From: 73-13 sp035556075
GTDB taxonomy: Bacteria > Actinomycetota > Actinomycetes > Actinomycetales > Microbacteriaceae
DNA length: 41,488 bases
Assembly: GCA_035556075.1 (NCBI GenBank)
Contig: DATMFQ010000025.1
Location: forward strand, 1 to 41,488
Direction: 5' to 3'
Below are positions 15,678 to 24,173 of this stretch, in pieces. The notes under the pieces are model-generated. The model searched no databases. It was not told where the DNA came from and saw nothing but the letters and a program-made list of their open reading frames with translations. Position numbers and translations under genes: made by a program. Every line of letters starts with the position of its first letter. Position 1 is the stretch's first letter.

Positions 15678-16448
15678 TCACAGGGGATTGCCAGGCAGGA
15701 TATCGCGTGCCACCTGTGAGATCGCCAGATCCGCGCGATCTGTGACCAGACCATCCACGCCCCGGCCCAGGAGCTGCGCCATCCGCACCGGGTCATTCAC
15801 CGTCCAGATGTGGACCTCGACCCCGATCGCGTGAAAGCGGTCGATGAATCGGGCACCGGTCGTCGGCAGGCCGAGCGCGCGCTCTGGGATCTGGACGGCG
15901 TCGATGCCGCGCAGTGCGCGCCGTAACAGCGTGTCGGAGCCAAGGTGGCCGCTCAGCAACGCGGGGACGAACCGCCGCGCCGACGCGGAGGTCGCCACAC
16001 CAGGGAGACGCTCGACCGCGGCCGCGCGGCGCCCCTCGTCGAAGGAGGTGATGAGCACGCGGTCGATCGCCTTCGCCTCGAGAACGGCTCGCACGGTCGG
16101 CTCGACCGCGGCCGGGTCCTTGATGTCGATGTTGAACCGGCCGTCCGGGAAGCCGTCGAGCGCGGCCGCGAGGCTGAGCACCCGCTGTCCTTCGCCGAGC
16201 TCGACCTCGCTGAGCTCCGCGGCCGTGAGGTCGCCGATTCGTGCGGTGCGTCCGGCGAGGCGCCGGAGATCGGGGTCGTGGCTGATCATCGCTTCGCCAT
16301 CGGACGAGGCATGGACGTCCGTTTCGAGGTACCGCACCCCGATCGCCAGGGCGTGCATGAATGCGAGGGCCGTGTTCTCCGGTGCCGCAATCGCGAGCCC
16401 GCGATGCGCGATCACCCGCGGTGCGGGGAGATCGAAGTAGGCCTTCAC
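15678..16448 (-). CDS. Glycerophosphodiester phosphodiesterase
   Basis: A 256-residue GDPD-family TIM-barrel enzyme that cleaves glycerophosphodiesters to glycerol 3-phosphate and an alcohol. The motifs are the catalytic H-R-G near residue 15, A-P-E-N-T, the metal-binding Y-L-E-T-D-V-H, and F-N-I-D-I-K. No signal peptide is seen, so it is probably cytoplasmic. The GTG start lies eight bases after the SPFH gene stop, so the two are likely co-transcribed. A glycerol kinase gene at 30917 could use the released glycerol unit indirectly, but they are not linked. Confidence 0.93.
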   Translation of the reverse strand: MKAYFDLPAPRVIAHRGLAIAAPENTALAFMHALAIGVRYLETDVHASSDGEAMISHDPDLRRLAGRTARIGDLTAAELSEVELGEGQRVLSLAAALDGFPDGRFNIDIKDPAAVEPTVRAVLEAKAIDRVLITSFDEGRRAAAVERLPGVATSASARRFVPALLSGHLGSDTLLRRALRGIDAVQIPERALGLPTTGARFIDRFHAIGVEVHIWTVNDPVRMAQLLGRGVDGLVTDRADLAISQVARDILPGNPL

Positions 16449-16456
16449 GCTGCCAA

Positions 16457-17362
16457 TCAGGCCTTCGCGTCGCCGCCGAACCCACGACCGAAGTGCTGCA
16501 GCGCCTCGGTGAGCTCGCTCGGCACGATCCAGAGCTTGTTCGCGTCGCCCTCCGCGAGCTTCGGCAGCGTCTGCAGGTACTGATAGGCGAGGAGCTTCTC
16601 ATCGGGGTTGCCCTCGTGGATCGCTCCGAACACGGTCTGAATCGCCTGGGCCTCCCCCTGGGCGCGGAGCACGGCAGCCTGGGACTCACCCTCGGCTTTG
16701 AGGATCTCCGCCTGACGGCGACCCTCGGCCTCGAGGATCTGCGACTGCTTGGAGCCCTCCGCGGTGAGGATGACGGCGCGGCGGTCACGCTCGGCGCGCA
16801 TCTGCTGTTCCATGGACGCCTGGATCGACTGCGGCGGGTCAATGGCCTTGAGCTCGACGCGGCCGACGCGGATGCCCCACTTGCCGGTGGCCTCATCGAG
16901 CACCGCGCGGAGTTGGCCGTTGATCTGGTCTCGGCTGGTGAGCGCCTCTTCGAGGTCGATCCCGCCAACGACGTTGCGCAGTGTCGTCGTGGTGAGCTGC
17001 TCGACGGCGGCGATGTAGTTGGCGATCTCGTAGGTCGCGGCCCGCGCGTCGGTGACCTGGAAGAAGATCACCGTGTCGATCGAGACGACCAGGTTGTCCT
17101 CGGTGATGACCGGCTGCGGCGGGAAGGACACCACCTGCTCGCGCATATCCACGAGCGGGCGGAGGCGGTCGATGAAGGGCACGAGGAGGTTGAGCCCCGG
17201 CTGCAGCGTCTTGTTGTACCGGCCGAGGCGCTCGACAATGCCGACGTACGCCTGCGGGATGATGCGAATCGACCGGATCAGCACTGTCAGCACGAAGATG
17301 CCGATGACAATGAGCAGGCCGACGACGAAGATCTGTCCGATCCAGGCGCCGAAATCGATCAT
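16457..17362 (-). CDS. SPFH/band 7 membrane protein (QmcA/stomatin-like)
   Basis: A 301-residue protein with one N-terminal membrane helix (about residues 8-30), an SPFH domain (A-Y-V-G-I-V-E-R-L-G-R-Y through N-Y-I-A-A-V-E-Q-L), and a long alanine/glutamate-rich coiled region (about 190-260). Such proteins form large oligomeric rings at membranes, often together with an NfeD protein, which is encoded immediately upstream with three bases between. The function is likely in membrane microdomain organisation or protease control; this is by family. Confidence 0.92.
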   Translation of the reverse strand: MIDFGAWIGQIFVVGLLIVIGIFVLTVLIRSIRIIPQAYVGIVERLGRYNKTLQPGLNLLVPFIDRLRPLVDMREQVVSFPPQPVITEDNLVVSIDTVIFFQVTDARAATYEIANYIAAVEQLTTTTLRNVVGGIDLEEALTSRDQINGQLRAVLDEATGKWGIRVGRVELKAIDPPQSIQASMEQQMRAERDRRAVILTAEGSKQSQILEAEGRRQAEILKAEGESQAAVLRAQGEAQAIQTVFGAIHEGNPDEKLLAYQYLQTLPKLAEGDANKLWIVPSELTEALQHFGRGFGGDAKA

Positions 17363-17365
17363 GGT

Positions 17366-17836
17366 CTATGCCCTTTCGTCGGTGCGCGGTCGGACCTCGA
17401 CCGTCGCGCCAAGCACTCGCGTCACGATGATGCGATCGCCAGGCGCAAGGTCAACATCCTCATGCTCGGGGAGCACCGCGCTCCAGGTCTCACCATTGTC
17501 GAGCTTGACGGCGCCGCGACCGTCGACGAATGCGGTTTCGGCTCGGCCGAGTTGTTCGCTGATCGCGTCGATGTTGTGCTTCGTCCGGTCTTCTGATTTA
17601 CGCAGTAGCCGTAGCAACACCGGTCGGATGAGGAAGAGCAGCAGCCCGGCGATTGCGGCGGCGAGCAGAATCTGCAGCCACCAGGGGCCGCCGAGCAGCG
17701 TCGTCCCGAGCCCGCCGAGCAGCGCCCCGGCGGACAGCATCGCGAAGGTGAACTCGAGCGTGAAGATCTCGATGACGATGAAGATGAGCGCAAGCGCCAG
17801 CCACACGATCCAGGTCCACTGGGTGAGGTCCGGCAT
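17366..17836 (-). CDS. NfeD family membrane protein
   Basis: A 156-residue protein with about three membrane helices (roughly residues 8-80) and a C-terminal OB-fold domain (G-R-G-A-V-K-L-D-N-G-E-T-W through I-I-V-T-R-V-L-G-A-T-V-E-V). This is the short NfeD form without the ClpP-like protease domain. It pairs with the SPFH protein. It has its own AAGGAG ribosome site and a TAGCGT box (17865-17860) upstream. Confidence 0.9.
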   Translation of the reverse strand: MPDLTQWTWIVWLALALIFIVIEIFTLEFTFAMLSAGALLGGLGTTLLGGPWWLQILLAAAIAGLLLFLIRPVLLRLLRKSEDRTKHNIDAISEQLGRAETAFVDGRGAVKLDNGETWSAVLPEHEDVDLAPGDRIIVTRVLGATVEVRPRTDERA

Positions 17837-17859
17837 GCTTGCTCCTTGCAGTCACCATG

Positions 17860-17920
17860 ACGCTAGCAGGCACCTCCGACGCTGGAGGTGCCAACCGGTG
17901 GGCATCGAATCGAATAGGGT
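17860..17920. promoter_or_regulatory. Divergent promoter region with a 9-bp dyad, nfeD and SDR genes
   Basis: A perfect inverted repeat GGCACCTCC (17869-17877), six-base spacer, GGAGGTGCC (17884-17892). On the minus strand TAGCGT (17865-17860) is a plausible -10 for nfeD, so the dyad would lie across its spacer and -35. On the plus strand TAGGGT (17915-17920) is a plausible -10 for the SDR gene, with three CGAAT repeats around it. The dyad may be an operator. Confidence 0.45.
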
Positions 17921-17929
17921 CGAATCACC

Positions 17930-18700
17930 ATGAGCACCGAGCAGCTTCCCCTCGCCCCAGGCTCCCTCGAGGGCAAGCGCGCCCTCGTCACCGGGTCCTC
18001 CCGCGGCATCGGCGCCGACACCGCCCGGTACCTTGCGGCCGCCGGCGCAACCGTCTTCCTCAACTACCGGAACAAGGCGGCGCGGGCGGAGAAGCTCGTC
18101 GCCGAGTTTGCCGCGGCTGGCGCCACCGCCTATGCGGTCGGCGCAGATCTCACCGATCCGGACGCTGTCGCCGCCTTCGCCGCGCAGGTGCAAGCCACCG
18201 TCGGCGGTCTTGACCTCCTCGTGTTGAATGCGTCCGGCGGCATGGAGGCCGGGCTCGGCGAGGATTACGCGATGCGACTGAATCGTGACGCCCAGCTCGG
18301 CGTGCTCGACGCATTCCTGCCGTTGCTGTCCAAGGGCAGCCGTGTCGTCTTCGTGACGAGTCACCAGGCGCACTTCATCGAGACTGTGCCGACGATGCCG
18401 GAGTACGAGCCGGTCGCGCGATCCAAGCGGGCGGGGGAGGACGCCCTCCGTGCCCGCATCCCCGAGCTCGAGACGGCCGGCGTCGGGTTCGTCGTCGTGT
18501 CGGGGGACATGATCGAAGGCACGATCACCGCAACGCTCCTCGAGCGCGCCCAGCCCGGTGTCATCGCCGCGCGGAAGGAGACAGCGGGGCGCCTCTACAA
18601 CGTCGGGGAGTTCGCGGCAGAAGTGGCGCTCGCCGCAGTCGACCCGATCCCCGCTCATCACACGCGCTACGTCGGCGACGTCGCGTCATTCACCGGCTGA
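17930..18700 (+). CDS. SDR family oxidoreductase with atypical active site
   Basis: A 256-residue short-chain dehydrogenase/reductase fold protein. The cofactor loop T-G-S-S-R-G-I-G-A is intact (about residues 22-30), and R-N-K after the second strand suggests NADP preference. The usual Y-x-x-x-K pair is not present. The segment reads Y-E-P-V-A-R-S-K-R-A-G-E, so the position four before the lysine is valine and the nearest tyrosine is seven before. The catalytic serine region F-V-T-S-H-Q is kept. The reaction is unknown, and it could be a regulatory or non-canonical SDR. The Nudix gene follows after six bases. Confidence 0.85.
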   Translation: MSTEQLPLAPGSLEGKRALVTGSSRGIGADTARYLAAAGATVFLNYRNKAARAEKLVAEFAAAGATAYAVGADLTDPDAVAAFAAQVQATVGGLDLLVLNASGGMEAGLGEDYAMRLNRDAQLGVLDAFLPLLSKGSRVVFVTSHQAHFIETVPTMPEYEPVARSKRAGEDALRARIPELETAGVGFVVVSGDMIEGTITATLLERAQPGVIAARKETAGRLYNVGEFAAEVALAAVDPIPAHHTRYVGDVASFTG

Positions 18701-18706
18701 GGGGCC

Positions 18707-19165
18707 GTGGGCGACGGCAGCACCCGGTACGCGAGCCGGATCCTGCTGTTCGAGCCGACCGGCCGCTTCCTGCTCTTCCTCGAGGAGTTTGAGGACCAGC
18801 CCGGGCAGGGCCGCTGGATCACCCCCGGCGGGGGTAGGGAGCCGGGGGAGGGGCCGGAGGCGACGGCGATCCGGGAGCTCCACGAGGAGACGGGACTGCG
18901 CGTCGAGCGACTCGGGTCTGTCGTCCACGAGCTGGAGTTCGCAGTGCGGCGACCGAGCGCGAAGCACTCATTCGCGCACTGGAGCTTCTTCGTCTACGCG
19001 GTCGACGCCGCCTTCGAGCCGTCCCGCGAGCACTGGACGCCGGAAGAGCAGCGCACGGTCCGCGACGTACGCTGGTGGTCGCTCGACGAGCTCCTCAGCA
19101 GCCACGAGCCATACTCGCCCAGGGAGCTGCCGGAGCTCGTCGCGCGGTTCGCACCGCCGCGCTGA
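18707..19165 (+). CDS. Nudix hydrolase
   Basis: A 152-residue Nudix pyrophosphohydrolase with a complete Nudix box, G-x5-E-x7-R-E-x-x-E-E-x-G, at about residues 42-64 (the R-E-L-H-E-E-T-G-L end is clear). It cleaves a nucleoside diphosphate linked to another moiety; the exact substrate cannot be told. It starts with GTG six bases after the SDR stop, so they form a pair. Confidence 0.9.
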   Translation: MGDGSTRYASRILLFEPTGRFLLFLEEFEDQPGQGRWITPGGGREPGEGPEATAIRELHEETGLRVERLGSVVHELEFAVRRPSAKHSFAHWSFFVYAVDAAFEPSREHWTPEEQRTVRDVRWWSLDELLSSHEPYSPRELPELVARFAPPR

Positions 19166-19200
19166 TCCCGGGTCCCGCATTCATCGGCGCGTGCCATGTC

Positions 19201-19223
19201 GCGGCGGTCGCGGGCGACGCCGC
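19201..19223. terminator. Possible hairpin between convergent Nudix and AEC genes
   Basis: GCGGCG-G-TCG (19201-19210), loop CGGG, CGA-CGCCGC (19215-19223) forms a nine-pair stem with one bulged G. It sits between the convergent stop codons. There is no T tract, so its use as a terminator is uncertain. Confidence 0.35.
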
Positions 19224-19224
19224 G

Positions 19225-20145
19225 TCAGAGCAGCAGCAACGAGACGATGAGGAGCACCGGGATGCAACCCAGCGTCGTCAGGAAGATGACGTCGCGGGCG
19301 ACGATCTCGCCGAAATCGAAGCGCTGCGCGTGGTTGAACACGTTCTGCGCGGTCGGCAGCGCCGCCAGGACGACGACGGCAGCCAGCTCGAGTCCCTCGA
19401 TGTGGAAGACGAACACCCCGAGCGCCCAGGCGATGATCGGCATCGCCACGAGTTTGAGCCCCGTCGCGAGGATCACGTCACGGCGCAGTCCCTTCGTCGT
19501 GAGCACGCGCTGCCCGTGCAGCGAGATCCCGTAGTTGAGCAGCAGGATCGGGATCGCCGCATCGGCGATGAGGTGGAACGGGTCCTGCAGGATCCCGGGC
19601 AGTCGCCAGCCCAGCAGCGACATGAGCACGCCGAGCGCCGAGCCGATCAGCACCGGGTTGCGGATCGTCTGGAGCGCGATGCGCCCGAGGGAGCGGCTGC
19701 CGCTGCTGGCGGCCTCGAGGAGTGCCATCGACATCGGCGTGAGGATGAGGAGCTGGAAGAAGATGACCGGTGCGGGGAAGGCGGCACTGCCGAGCAGATA
19801 CACCGAGAACGGGATGCCGATGTTGTTCGAGTTGACCTGCCCGGCGGCGAGCGCCCCGATGACCGTGTCGCCGAGCGATCGTTTCCAGCTGAGACGGGCG
19901 ACGAGCCAGAACGGGATGATGATCGCGAATGCGGCAATTATGGAGATCGGCAGGAGATTGGAAAACAGCACCGCGATGTCCGCCTCGGACAGCACGACGA
20001 ACAGCAGGAACGGCGAGAGCACGAAGAAGCTGAGCCGGCTGAGCACGTAGCGCGCGTGCGCGCCGAGCAGGTCGATCCGCCCGATGATGTAGCCGACGAG
20101 AATCGCGACACCGACGACCGCGAATGCGGTGAGCACCGCGCTCAC
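19225..20145 (-). CDS. AEC family (auxin efflux carrier-like) transporter
   Basis: A 306-residue membrane transporter of the AEC/MdcF-like family with about ten hydrophobic helices. The opening V-L-T-A-F-A-V-V-G-V-A-I-L-V-G-Y-I and the central Q-V-N-S-N-N-I-G-I-P block are typical. Bacterial members carry organic acids such as malonate or malate; the substrate here is unknown. It follows the ABC transporter genes on the same strand but has its own promoter. A nine-codon ORF ends in a GTGA overlap with this start. Confidence 0.88.
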   Translation of the reverse strand: MSAVLTAFAVVGVAILVGYIIGRIDLLGAHARYVLSRLSFFVLSPFLLFVVLSEADIAVLFSNLLPISIIAAFAIIIPFWLVARLSWKRSLGDTVIGALAAGQVNSNNIGIPFSVYLLGSAAFPAPVIFFQLLILTPMSMALLEAASSGSRSLGRIALQTIRNPVLIGSALGVLMSLLGWRLPGILQDPFHLIADAAIPILLLNYGISLHGQRVLTTKGLRRDVILATGLKLVAMPIIAWALGVFVFHIEGLELAAVVVLAALPTAQNVFNHAQRFDFGEIVARDVIFLTTLGCIPVLLIVSLLLL

Positions 20146-20171
20146 GCGGTCGGCGTCGGGCTCGTCGTCAC
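20142..20171 (-). CDS. Nine-codon leader ORF upstream of the AEC transporter
   Basis: A GTG at 20171 lies exactly six bases after TAGGCT and opens a frame reading M-T-T-S-P-T-P-T-A followed by TGA. The stop overlaps the GTG start of the transporter (GTGA). This resembles a leaderless upstream ORF coupled to its downstream gene. The peptide is not recognised, and it may only serve to load ribosomes onto the transporter start. Confidence 0.4.
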   Translation of the reverse strand: MTTSPTPTA

Positions 20172-20183
20172 CCGCCGAGCCTA
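20172..20183 (-). promoter_or_regulatory. Leaderless-type promoter -10 for the AEC leader ORF
   Basis: On the minus strand TAGGCT (20183-20178) is followed by six bases and GTG. The same TAGGCT box precedes lnt and glpK. Confidence 0.5.
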
Positions 20184-20196
20184 GCCGTCCCGGTCC

Positions 20197-20991
20197 TCAC
20201 TCGCTGTAGCTCTGGAAGAACGACCGGGTCCGCGGGTTCGATGACTCGCGCACCGCGGCGGGGGCGTCGTCCTCGATGATCTCGCCGCCGTCCATGAGGA
20301 CCATCCTGTTGCCGACATGCTCAGCGAAAGCAAGTTCATGCGTCACGACGAGCATGGTCATCCCCTCCGCGGAGAGCTCCCGCATGACGCGGAGCACATC
20401 GATGGTCGACTCGGGATCGAGTGCCGAGGTCGGCTCGTCGAACAGCAGCGCCTTCGGCCGTAGCGCGAGGGCGCGAGCGATCGCGACCCGCTGCTGCTGG
20501 CCGCCCGAGAGCGCGCCCGGGAGGGAGGTCGCCTTCTCGACGAGACCGACCTTGTCGAGCAGCTCGACCGCGATCTCGAGCGCTTCCTCCCGGGGTTTCC
20601 GCCGCACCTCGAGCAGCCCGAGCGCGACATTCTCCACCGCGGTGAGGTGCGGGAACAGGTGGAAGCTCTGAAAGACCATGCCGAGGTCCTTGCGCAGCTC
20701 GAGCACATTGCGCTGCGAGGCGATGATGCCATCGGCGAAGACCCGGCGTCCCGAGACCTCGATGGTCCCGCCGCTGGGCGTCTCGAGCAGGTTGAGGCAG
20801 CGCAGCAGCGTGCTCTTCCCACCGCCGCTGCGGCCGAGGATGCTCACGACCTCGCCCTCCGCGACGCTGAGATCGACGTGCTTGAGGACCTCGATGTCAC
20901 CGAAGGACTTCGTCAGCCCGGCGACCCGGATGAGCTCGCCGCTTCGCGCCACCGTCTGGGCCACCGAGATCGCCGTCGCATCGGCGGTCAT
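20197..20991 (-). CDS. Amino-acid-type ABC transporter ATP-binding protein
   Basis: A 264-residue ABC ATPase of the polar amino acid (GlnQ/HisP-like) class. Walker A G-R-S-G-G-G-K-S-T, signature L-S-G-G-Q-Q-Q-R-V-A-I-A-R-A-L, Walker B L-L-F-D-E-P-T-S-A-L-D-P-E and the switch V-T-H-E-L-A-F-A are intact. About 23 extra residues precede the usual start, so a later start is possible. The ATG overlaps the permease stop by four bases. Confidence 0.93.
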   Translation of the reverse strand: MTADATAISVAQTVARSGELIRVAGLTKSFGDIEVLKHVDLSVAEGEVVSILGRSGGGKSTLLRCLNLLETPSGGTIEVSGRRVFADGIIASQRNVLELRKDLGMVFQSFHLFPHLTAVENVALGLLEVRRKPREEALEIAVELLDKVGLVEKATSLPGALSGGQQQRVAIARALALRPKALLFDEPTSALDPESTIDVLRVMRELSAEGMTMLVVTHELAFAEHVGNRMVLMDGGEIIEDDAPAAVRESSNPRTRSFFQSYSE

Positions 20992-21737
20992 CGCGCGACT
21001 CGCTGCGGCTCGAGGATCGCGACCCGGGCGGCGACGAGCTCACGCGCACGCCGCAACAGGTCCGCGCGCACGGGGGAGAGCGGGACTCCAGAGGCGATCC
21101 GTTGCTCGAGCCCGCTGACCAGCCGCGACAGTGGGAAGCACAGTGCGAAGTAGACGAGCCCGATGAGGGTGTAGCTCTCCAGCGGCCGATAGGTGATCGA
21201 CACCACGGTGGCGGCATGGGTCATGAGCTCAGCGCCCCCGATTGTGACGAGGAGCGATGTGCCCTTGAGCAGATCGACCATCATGGTGCCTGCGCCGGGC
21301 AGCGCCACCCGGACCGCCTGGGGGAGGATGATCTTCGTCACGACCCTCGACGGCCGCATCCCCATTGCCAGTGCCGCCTCCCGCTGGCCCTTGTCGACGC
21401 TGAGGAAGCCGCCGCGGAAGATCTCGCCGAGGTAGGCGCCGTAGAAGAAGACCAGCGCGACCGTGCCGGCGATGAAGACGTCGAGCTTGATCCCGAGGCT
21501 CGGCAGCCCGAAGTAGATGATGTAGATCGCTGTGATGAGGGGCAGGTTCTTGAACAGCTCGGTGTACCCGGTCGCGAACCATCGCATCGGCAGCACCCGG
21601 GCGGTCCGCATGATCGCCACGAGCACCCCCACGACGATCGCGCAGACGAACGCGGCCGCCGTGAAGGCGAGCGTCATCCCGAGCGCCTTCGGAAGCCCCG
21701 CGAAGAAGTACGCCCAGTCGAATCCGTCGAACAGCAT
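20988..21737 (-). CDS. Amino-acid-type ABC transporter permease
   Basis: A 249-residue membrane permease of the His/Glu/Gln family with about five membrane helices. The coupling motif region is G-Q-R-E-A-A-L-A-M-G-M followed by I-I-L-P-Q-A-V-R. An N-terminal W-F-A-T-G-Y-T-E-L-F-K-N-L-P-L segment is typical. Only one permease gene is present, so it probably works as a homodimer. Confidence 0.93.
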   Translation of the reverse strand: MLFDGFDWAYFFAGLPKALGMTLAFTAAAFVCAIVVGVLVAIMRTARVLPMRWFATGYTELFKNLPLITAIYIIYFGLPSLGIKLDVFIAGTVALVFFYGAYLGEIFRGGFLSVDKGQREAALAMGMRPSRVVTKIILPQAVRVALPGAGTMMVDLLKGTSLLVTIGGAELMTHAATVVSITYRPLESYTLIGLVYFALCFPLSRLVSGLEQRIASGVPLSPVRADLLRRARELVAARVAILEPQRVAR

Positions 21738-21787
21738 TCAGTCCTGCCCCTCAATCACGTGTTGATCTTGTGCTCTTGCCTCGGGCC

Positions 21788-22771
21788 TCAGAGCGTCGGC
21801 AGAGTCCAGTCGGCGGGACGGTCGGCGTCGCGCCGCTCCTGCTGAAGCCGGTCGTGCCAGTAGGGGTCGAGCGTCAGCCACTCCGAGGGGTCCTCAAACC
21901 CGTACTGCTTGAGCGCCTCGACGAGTGTCCCGTCCGCATACATCTCGCGGATGGTGGTGTTGAACGCTTCCACAAGCGCCTCGTGCCCCTTCGGGAAGTA
22001 CCACTCGGCCATGATCGGTCCGAAGATCTCCCACTCGGGGTGCTCGCGCAGCTGCGCCTCGGTCGGCCCCTCTGCCTTGACGGCCTCGATGTCGAGGTCA
22101 GGGCGGACCTTCGCCGTGTAGACCATGATCGTGGAGTCGAGTAGCGCGACGTCGATGCGTCCGGCGCCGAGCTCTGCGATCGTCGTGGCGACGTCGGGGA
22201 AGATCCGGAGGTCGACCTCGGGCATCGTCTGGACCACATCGATGAAGTAGTAGCCCGAAGCCGTGCCGACGCGCTTGCCGACGAGGTCCTCAATGGTCTT
22301 GATCCCCGCGCCACGCTTCTGGGCGAAGATCGTCGGCACATAGTAGAGCGGGTCGGTGAACAGTCCGCTCTCGGCCCGGGAGGCCCGCCACGCAATGCTG
22401 CCGATCATGACATCGTTGCGGTCCGCCTGAATGGCGGCAAGGCCGCCGGGGAAGTCGGCCCAGGTCATGTCGTAGTCAAGGCCGAGTCGCTTGGCCACCT
22501 CGAGGAAGACTGGTGCCTCGAAGCCGACCAGCTCGTCGCCCTCGGTGCCGATCGCGGGCATCGCACCGGCGGGCGCGATGACCGAGAGCTTGTCTCCGCC
22601 GATGAGGTCGAAGCCGGCCGTGGCCTCCGAGCCCTCGGGCCCGGGGCTCTCGCCCGATGGGCTCCCCGATGCGCAGGATGTGACGAGCAGGGCCGCCGCC
22701 GTGGCGAGCGCGAGTCCGCCCAGCGCACGCGTCCAGACGCGTCCGCGGCGGGTTCGTTCCAGGTGCTCCAT
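21788..22771 (-). CDS. ABC transporter substrate-binding lipoprotein
   Basis: A 327-residue extracytoplasmic solute-binding protein of family 3 (amino-acid type). A signal peptide with lipobox L-V-T-S-C anchors it to the membrane. The mature part carries V-G-F-E-A-P-V-F-L-E-V-A-K-R-L and I-Q-A-D-R-N-D-V-M-I-G-S, the usual ligand-site blocks. The ligand is unknown; the aminotransferase gene upstream suggests an amino acid or amine. The ATG at 22771 is chosen because AAGGAG lies upstream; a longer open frame reaches 22861 but has no ribosome site. Confidence 0.9.
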   Translation of the reverse strand: MEHLERTRRGRVWTRALGGLALATAAALLVTSCASGSPSGESPGPEGSEATAGFDLIGGDKLSVIAPAGAMPAIGTEGDELVGFEAPVFLEVAKRLGLDYDMTWADFPGGLAAIQADRNDVMIGSIAWRASRAESGLFTDPLYYVPTIFAQKRGAGIKTIEDLVGKRVGTASGYYFIDVVQTMPEVDLRIFPDVATTIAELGAGRIDVALLDSTIMVYTAKVRPDLDIEAVKAEGPTEAQLREHPEWEIFGPIMAEWYFPKGHEALVEAFNTTIREMYADGTLVEALKQYGFEDPSEWLTLDPYWHDRLQQERRDADRPADWTLPTL

Positions 22772-22820
22772 ACGAGTTTCTCCTTGTCGTGCTGGTGATC
22801 GCGATTGATGGGTGAAACGC

Positions 22821-24173
22821 TCAGTCGATGCTGTGACGATCCGCCACGTCGAGGACCTCATCGAGCACCGCGAGCGCGAGCTCGACCTCGTCCTCGGTCA
22901 CGATGAGCGGCGGGATGAGCCGCAGCACGTTGTGCGCGAGCCCGATGTGCAGCTGCCGCGCCGCGGCCGCGTCGACAAGCTCTCGGGCGGGGGCTGCCGC
23001 GGCCCCGGAGGCGGCGTACGGGACGAGCGGCTCGCGGGTCTCACGGCTGCGCACGAGCTCGACACCGTAGAAGAGCCCGCGGCCACGGACTTCGCCGATC
23101 GAGGGATGACGCTCGGCCATGGCCAGGAGCCCGGCGCCGAGCTGCTCGCCCCGTAGCCGGGACTGCTCGACGAGCCCCTCTTCCTCGATGATCCGCAGCG
23201 ACGCCACGCCGCTCGCGCAGGCGATGGGGTGGCCTGAATAGGTGAGGCCGCCCCAGAACATGTTGGTCTGCAGCCACTCGCCGAGTGCCTGACTCACCGT
23301 GATCGCCCCGAGCGGCACGTACCCGGAGTTAAGGCCCTTCGCCGTGACGAGGATGTCCGGGACCACGTTCCAGTGATCCGCAGCGAACCAGGCACCGGTC
23401 CGGCCGAACGCGGTGACGACCTCGTCGAAGATGAGCAGGATCCCGTGCTCGTCGCAGAGCCTGCGTAGCGCCGGCAGATAGTCGTCCGGCGGGTAGATGA
23501 TGCCGTTCGCTCCGCTGATCGGCTCGACGATGACCGCGGCGATCGTCGCCGGGTTCTCATGCTGCAGGAGCTCCTCGAGATGGCGCATGTCGTTTGCCGG
23601 GTCGTCGGCCGGACGTCGGTACGGATATGGGTCGAGCATGCGCACTACGCCGGGCACGCCCGGCTCCGACGCCCAGCGCCGAGGATCCCCGCTCATGGAG
23701 ATCGCGGAGGCGGTCGCGCCGTGATAGGAGCGGTAGCGGGAGATCACCTTCGGGCGTCCGGTCGCGTGCCGCGCCAACCGGACCGCATTCTCGTTCGCCG
23801 CCGCGCCCCCCGTGGTGAAGAAACTCATCGTGAGGTCACCTGGCGTCAGCCGGGCCAATGCCTCTGCGAGCTCGGAGCGGGACTGCTCCGCAACCCCCGG
23901 ACCGATGTAGCACAGGCGGTCTGCCTGACGCTTGATCGCCTCGATCATCCGCGGGTGCTGATAGCCGAGCCCGAGGTTCGCGAGCTGGGATTGGAAGTCG
24001 AGGTAGCGATTGCCGTCCCGGTCCCAGAACCAGGAGCCGCTGCCGCCGCCGATCACCATGGGATCGAGCGCGCCCTGAACGGACCACGAGTGGATCACAT
24101 ACTTCCGATCGGCTTCATAGATCCGCTCGGCGCTCCAGATCTCGGTCTCCAGCTGCGACCCGGACGGTGACAT
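22821..24173 (-). CDS. Class III pyridoxal-phosphate aminotransferase (copy 1)
   Basis: A 450-residue omega-aminotransferase-type enzyme. The PLP lysine is K279 in T-A-K-G-L-N-S-G-Y-V-P-L-G, with I-F-D-E-V-V upstream and T-Y-S-G-H-P-I-A-C-A downstream. It would move an amino group from an amine or beta/omega-amino acid to a keto acid. It is the first gene of the leftward set with the ABC transporter, with a GAAGGGAG ribosome site. A paralogue lies at 26079 across the PucR gene. Confidence 0.93.
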   Translation of the reverse strand: MSPSGSQLETEIWSAERIYEADRKYVIHSWSVQGALDPMVIGGGSGSWFWDRDGNRYLDFQSQLANLGLGYQHPRMIEAIKRQADRLCYIGPGVAEQSRSELAEALARLTPGDLTMSFFTTGGAAANENAVRLARHATGRPKVISRYRSYHGATASAISMSGDPRRWASEPGVPGVVRMLDPYPYRRPADDPANDMRHLEELLQHENPATIAAVIVEPISGANGIIYPPDDYLPALRRLCDEHGILLIFDEVVTAFGRTGAWFAADHWNVVPDILVTAKGLNSGYVPLGAITVSQALGEWLQTNMFWGGLTYSGHPIACASGVASLRIIEEEGLVEQSRLRGEQLGAGLLAMAERHPSIGEVRGRGLFYGVELVRSRETREPLVPYAASGAAAAPARELVDAAAARQLHIGLAHNVLRLIPPLIVTEDEVELALAVLDEVLDVADRHSID

